DNA of 13,959 bases. Source: Candidatus Dadabacteria bacterium. Lineage in GTDB: Bacteria > Desulfobacterota_D > UBA1144 > Nemesobacterales > UBA2774. Under the pieces are notes generated by a model, which saw nothing but the letters and a program-made list of their open reading frames with translations, ran no database searches and had not been told where the DNA came from. A program made the position numbers and the translations under genes. Location of the stretch: positions 1-13,959 of the forward strand of contig JAHKKQ010000040.1 of the NCBI GenBank assembly GCA_020027805.1, in the 5' to 3' direction. How positions within the stretch are numbered: the stretch's first letter is position 1; every line of letters starts with the position of its first letter. Below are positions 13,625-13,959 of the stretch, in pieces.

Positions 13625-13959
13625 CAGCCGACCTGTCCCTCCTGTGTGTGTCAAGTAATTCGGGGACAAAAGTTGACACGGGGGGGACGGGATTGGAAAT
13701 TGAGACCGCCCTGGTTCGTCTCTCCAAGTTTGTCCTGAGCTCGCTGGAGTACTTGGAATGCATACAAAAGGCAAAATATATTTTCTTCTTTTCCTTTCCT
13801 GAAATAAATTCAGGGTATGGATGAAAAGAAGCAAAAATCACGCACGTAGTGTGTTTTATGAAAAGGCAAAGAAAGTAGAAAGGATACTTTTTTATCCTTC
13901 TTTTCCTTGATGAAAACACACGTAGTGTGTTCTTTCGAAAAGACACGGAAAAGACAAAA
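13625..13959. other. AT-rich non-coding end region with dyads
   Basis: No supported gene is seen here. The first half is ordinary GC-rich spacer. From about 13760 the sequence becomes AT-rich with many GAAAAG/CTTTTC runs. Dyads include CCTGAA-ATAAA-TTCAGG at 13798-13814 and AAGGATA-CTTTTT-TATCCTT at 13880-13899, the latter between two copies of a CAC-GTA-GTGTGTT element. None has the GC-rich stem plus T tract of a standard terminator. Confidence 0.5.
13843..13931. repeat. Two copies of a CAC-GTA-GTGTGTT palindromic element
   Basis: The 13-mer CACGTAGTGTGTT occurs at 13843-13855 and again at 13919-13931, 76 nt apart. The second copy is the core of a perfect dyad, AACACAC-GTA-GTGTGTT (13915-13931); the first has the same dyad with one G-T mismatch. 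Both are followed by a run containing GAAAAG. The window ends 28 nt later, so more copies may follow. Confidence 0.55.

Noticed and set aside
13843..13931. Possible CRISPR array from the repeated CACGTAGTGTGTT element
   Set aside because: Only two 13-nt copies with one 63-nt interval and no cas genes in view; repeat length and spacing do not fit.

Overview
The window is GC-rich and gene-dense, and nearly all of it is recognisable chromosomal housekeeping sequence. Ten genes lie on the + strand and one, an arginine decarboxylase, on the - strand. The ccmA-ccmB-ccmC genes (System I cytochrome c maturation) point to a Gram-negative cell with periplasmic c-type cytochromes. Codon use is distinctive: arginine is very often AGG and isoleucine ATA despite the high GC content. 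Together with the pyruvoyl-type arginine decarboxylase this suggests a deep-branching lineage of the Desulfobacterota/Dadabacteria kind. That placement is an inference from style, not a demonstrated assignment.

Region by region: (1) 1-447 is non-coding and carries a degenerate intergenic repeat with palindromic parts, followed by a promoter and a strong ribosome binding site. (2) 448-2055 holds cysC (APS kinase) and a UDP-glucuronate decarboxylase, a pair that could supply PAPS and UDP-xylose for a sulfated surface glycan. (3) 2252-6573 holds proA, an RpoD/RpoS-family sigma factor and recN closely packed behind a promoter region; recN starts 4 nt after the sigma stop. (4) 6677-7927 is rmuC. 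(5) 8048-8599 on the - strand is a pyruvoyl-dependent arginine decarboxylase whose best start is a TTG. (6) 8615-8889 is a divergent control region with three perfect inverted repeats. Two of them sit on the proposed promoters of the flanking genes. (7) 8890-9183 is a self-contained unit for an unrecognised 72-residue protein, ending in a strong intrinsic terminator. (8) 9316-10344 is an extended SDR of the 3-beta-HSD/hopanoid-epimerase type, preceded by an 11-codon mini-ORF that overlaps its start codon. (9) 10425-12812 is ccmA, an unusual 299-nt AT-rich gap, then ccmB and ccmC. (10) 12962-13624 is a DUF4203-like multi-pass membrane protein. (11) 13625-13959 is AT-rich and non-coding, with a repeated CAC-GTA-GTGTGTT palindrome element.

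The cellular roles are sulfur activation and sugar-nucleotide supply, proline synthesis, transcription initiation, DNA repair (recN, rmuC), polyamine or acid-resistance metabolism, and heme delivery for cytochrome c. I see no CRISPR array, transposase, prophage, tRNA or rRNA, and no clear new multi-gene system. The most unusual parts are regulatory: the palindrome-rich divergent region around the 72-residue gene, the overlapping mini-ORF, the split ccm locus, and the terminal palindromic repeat.
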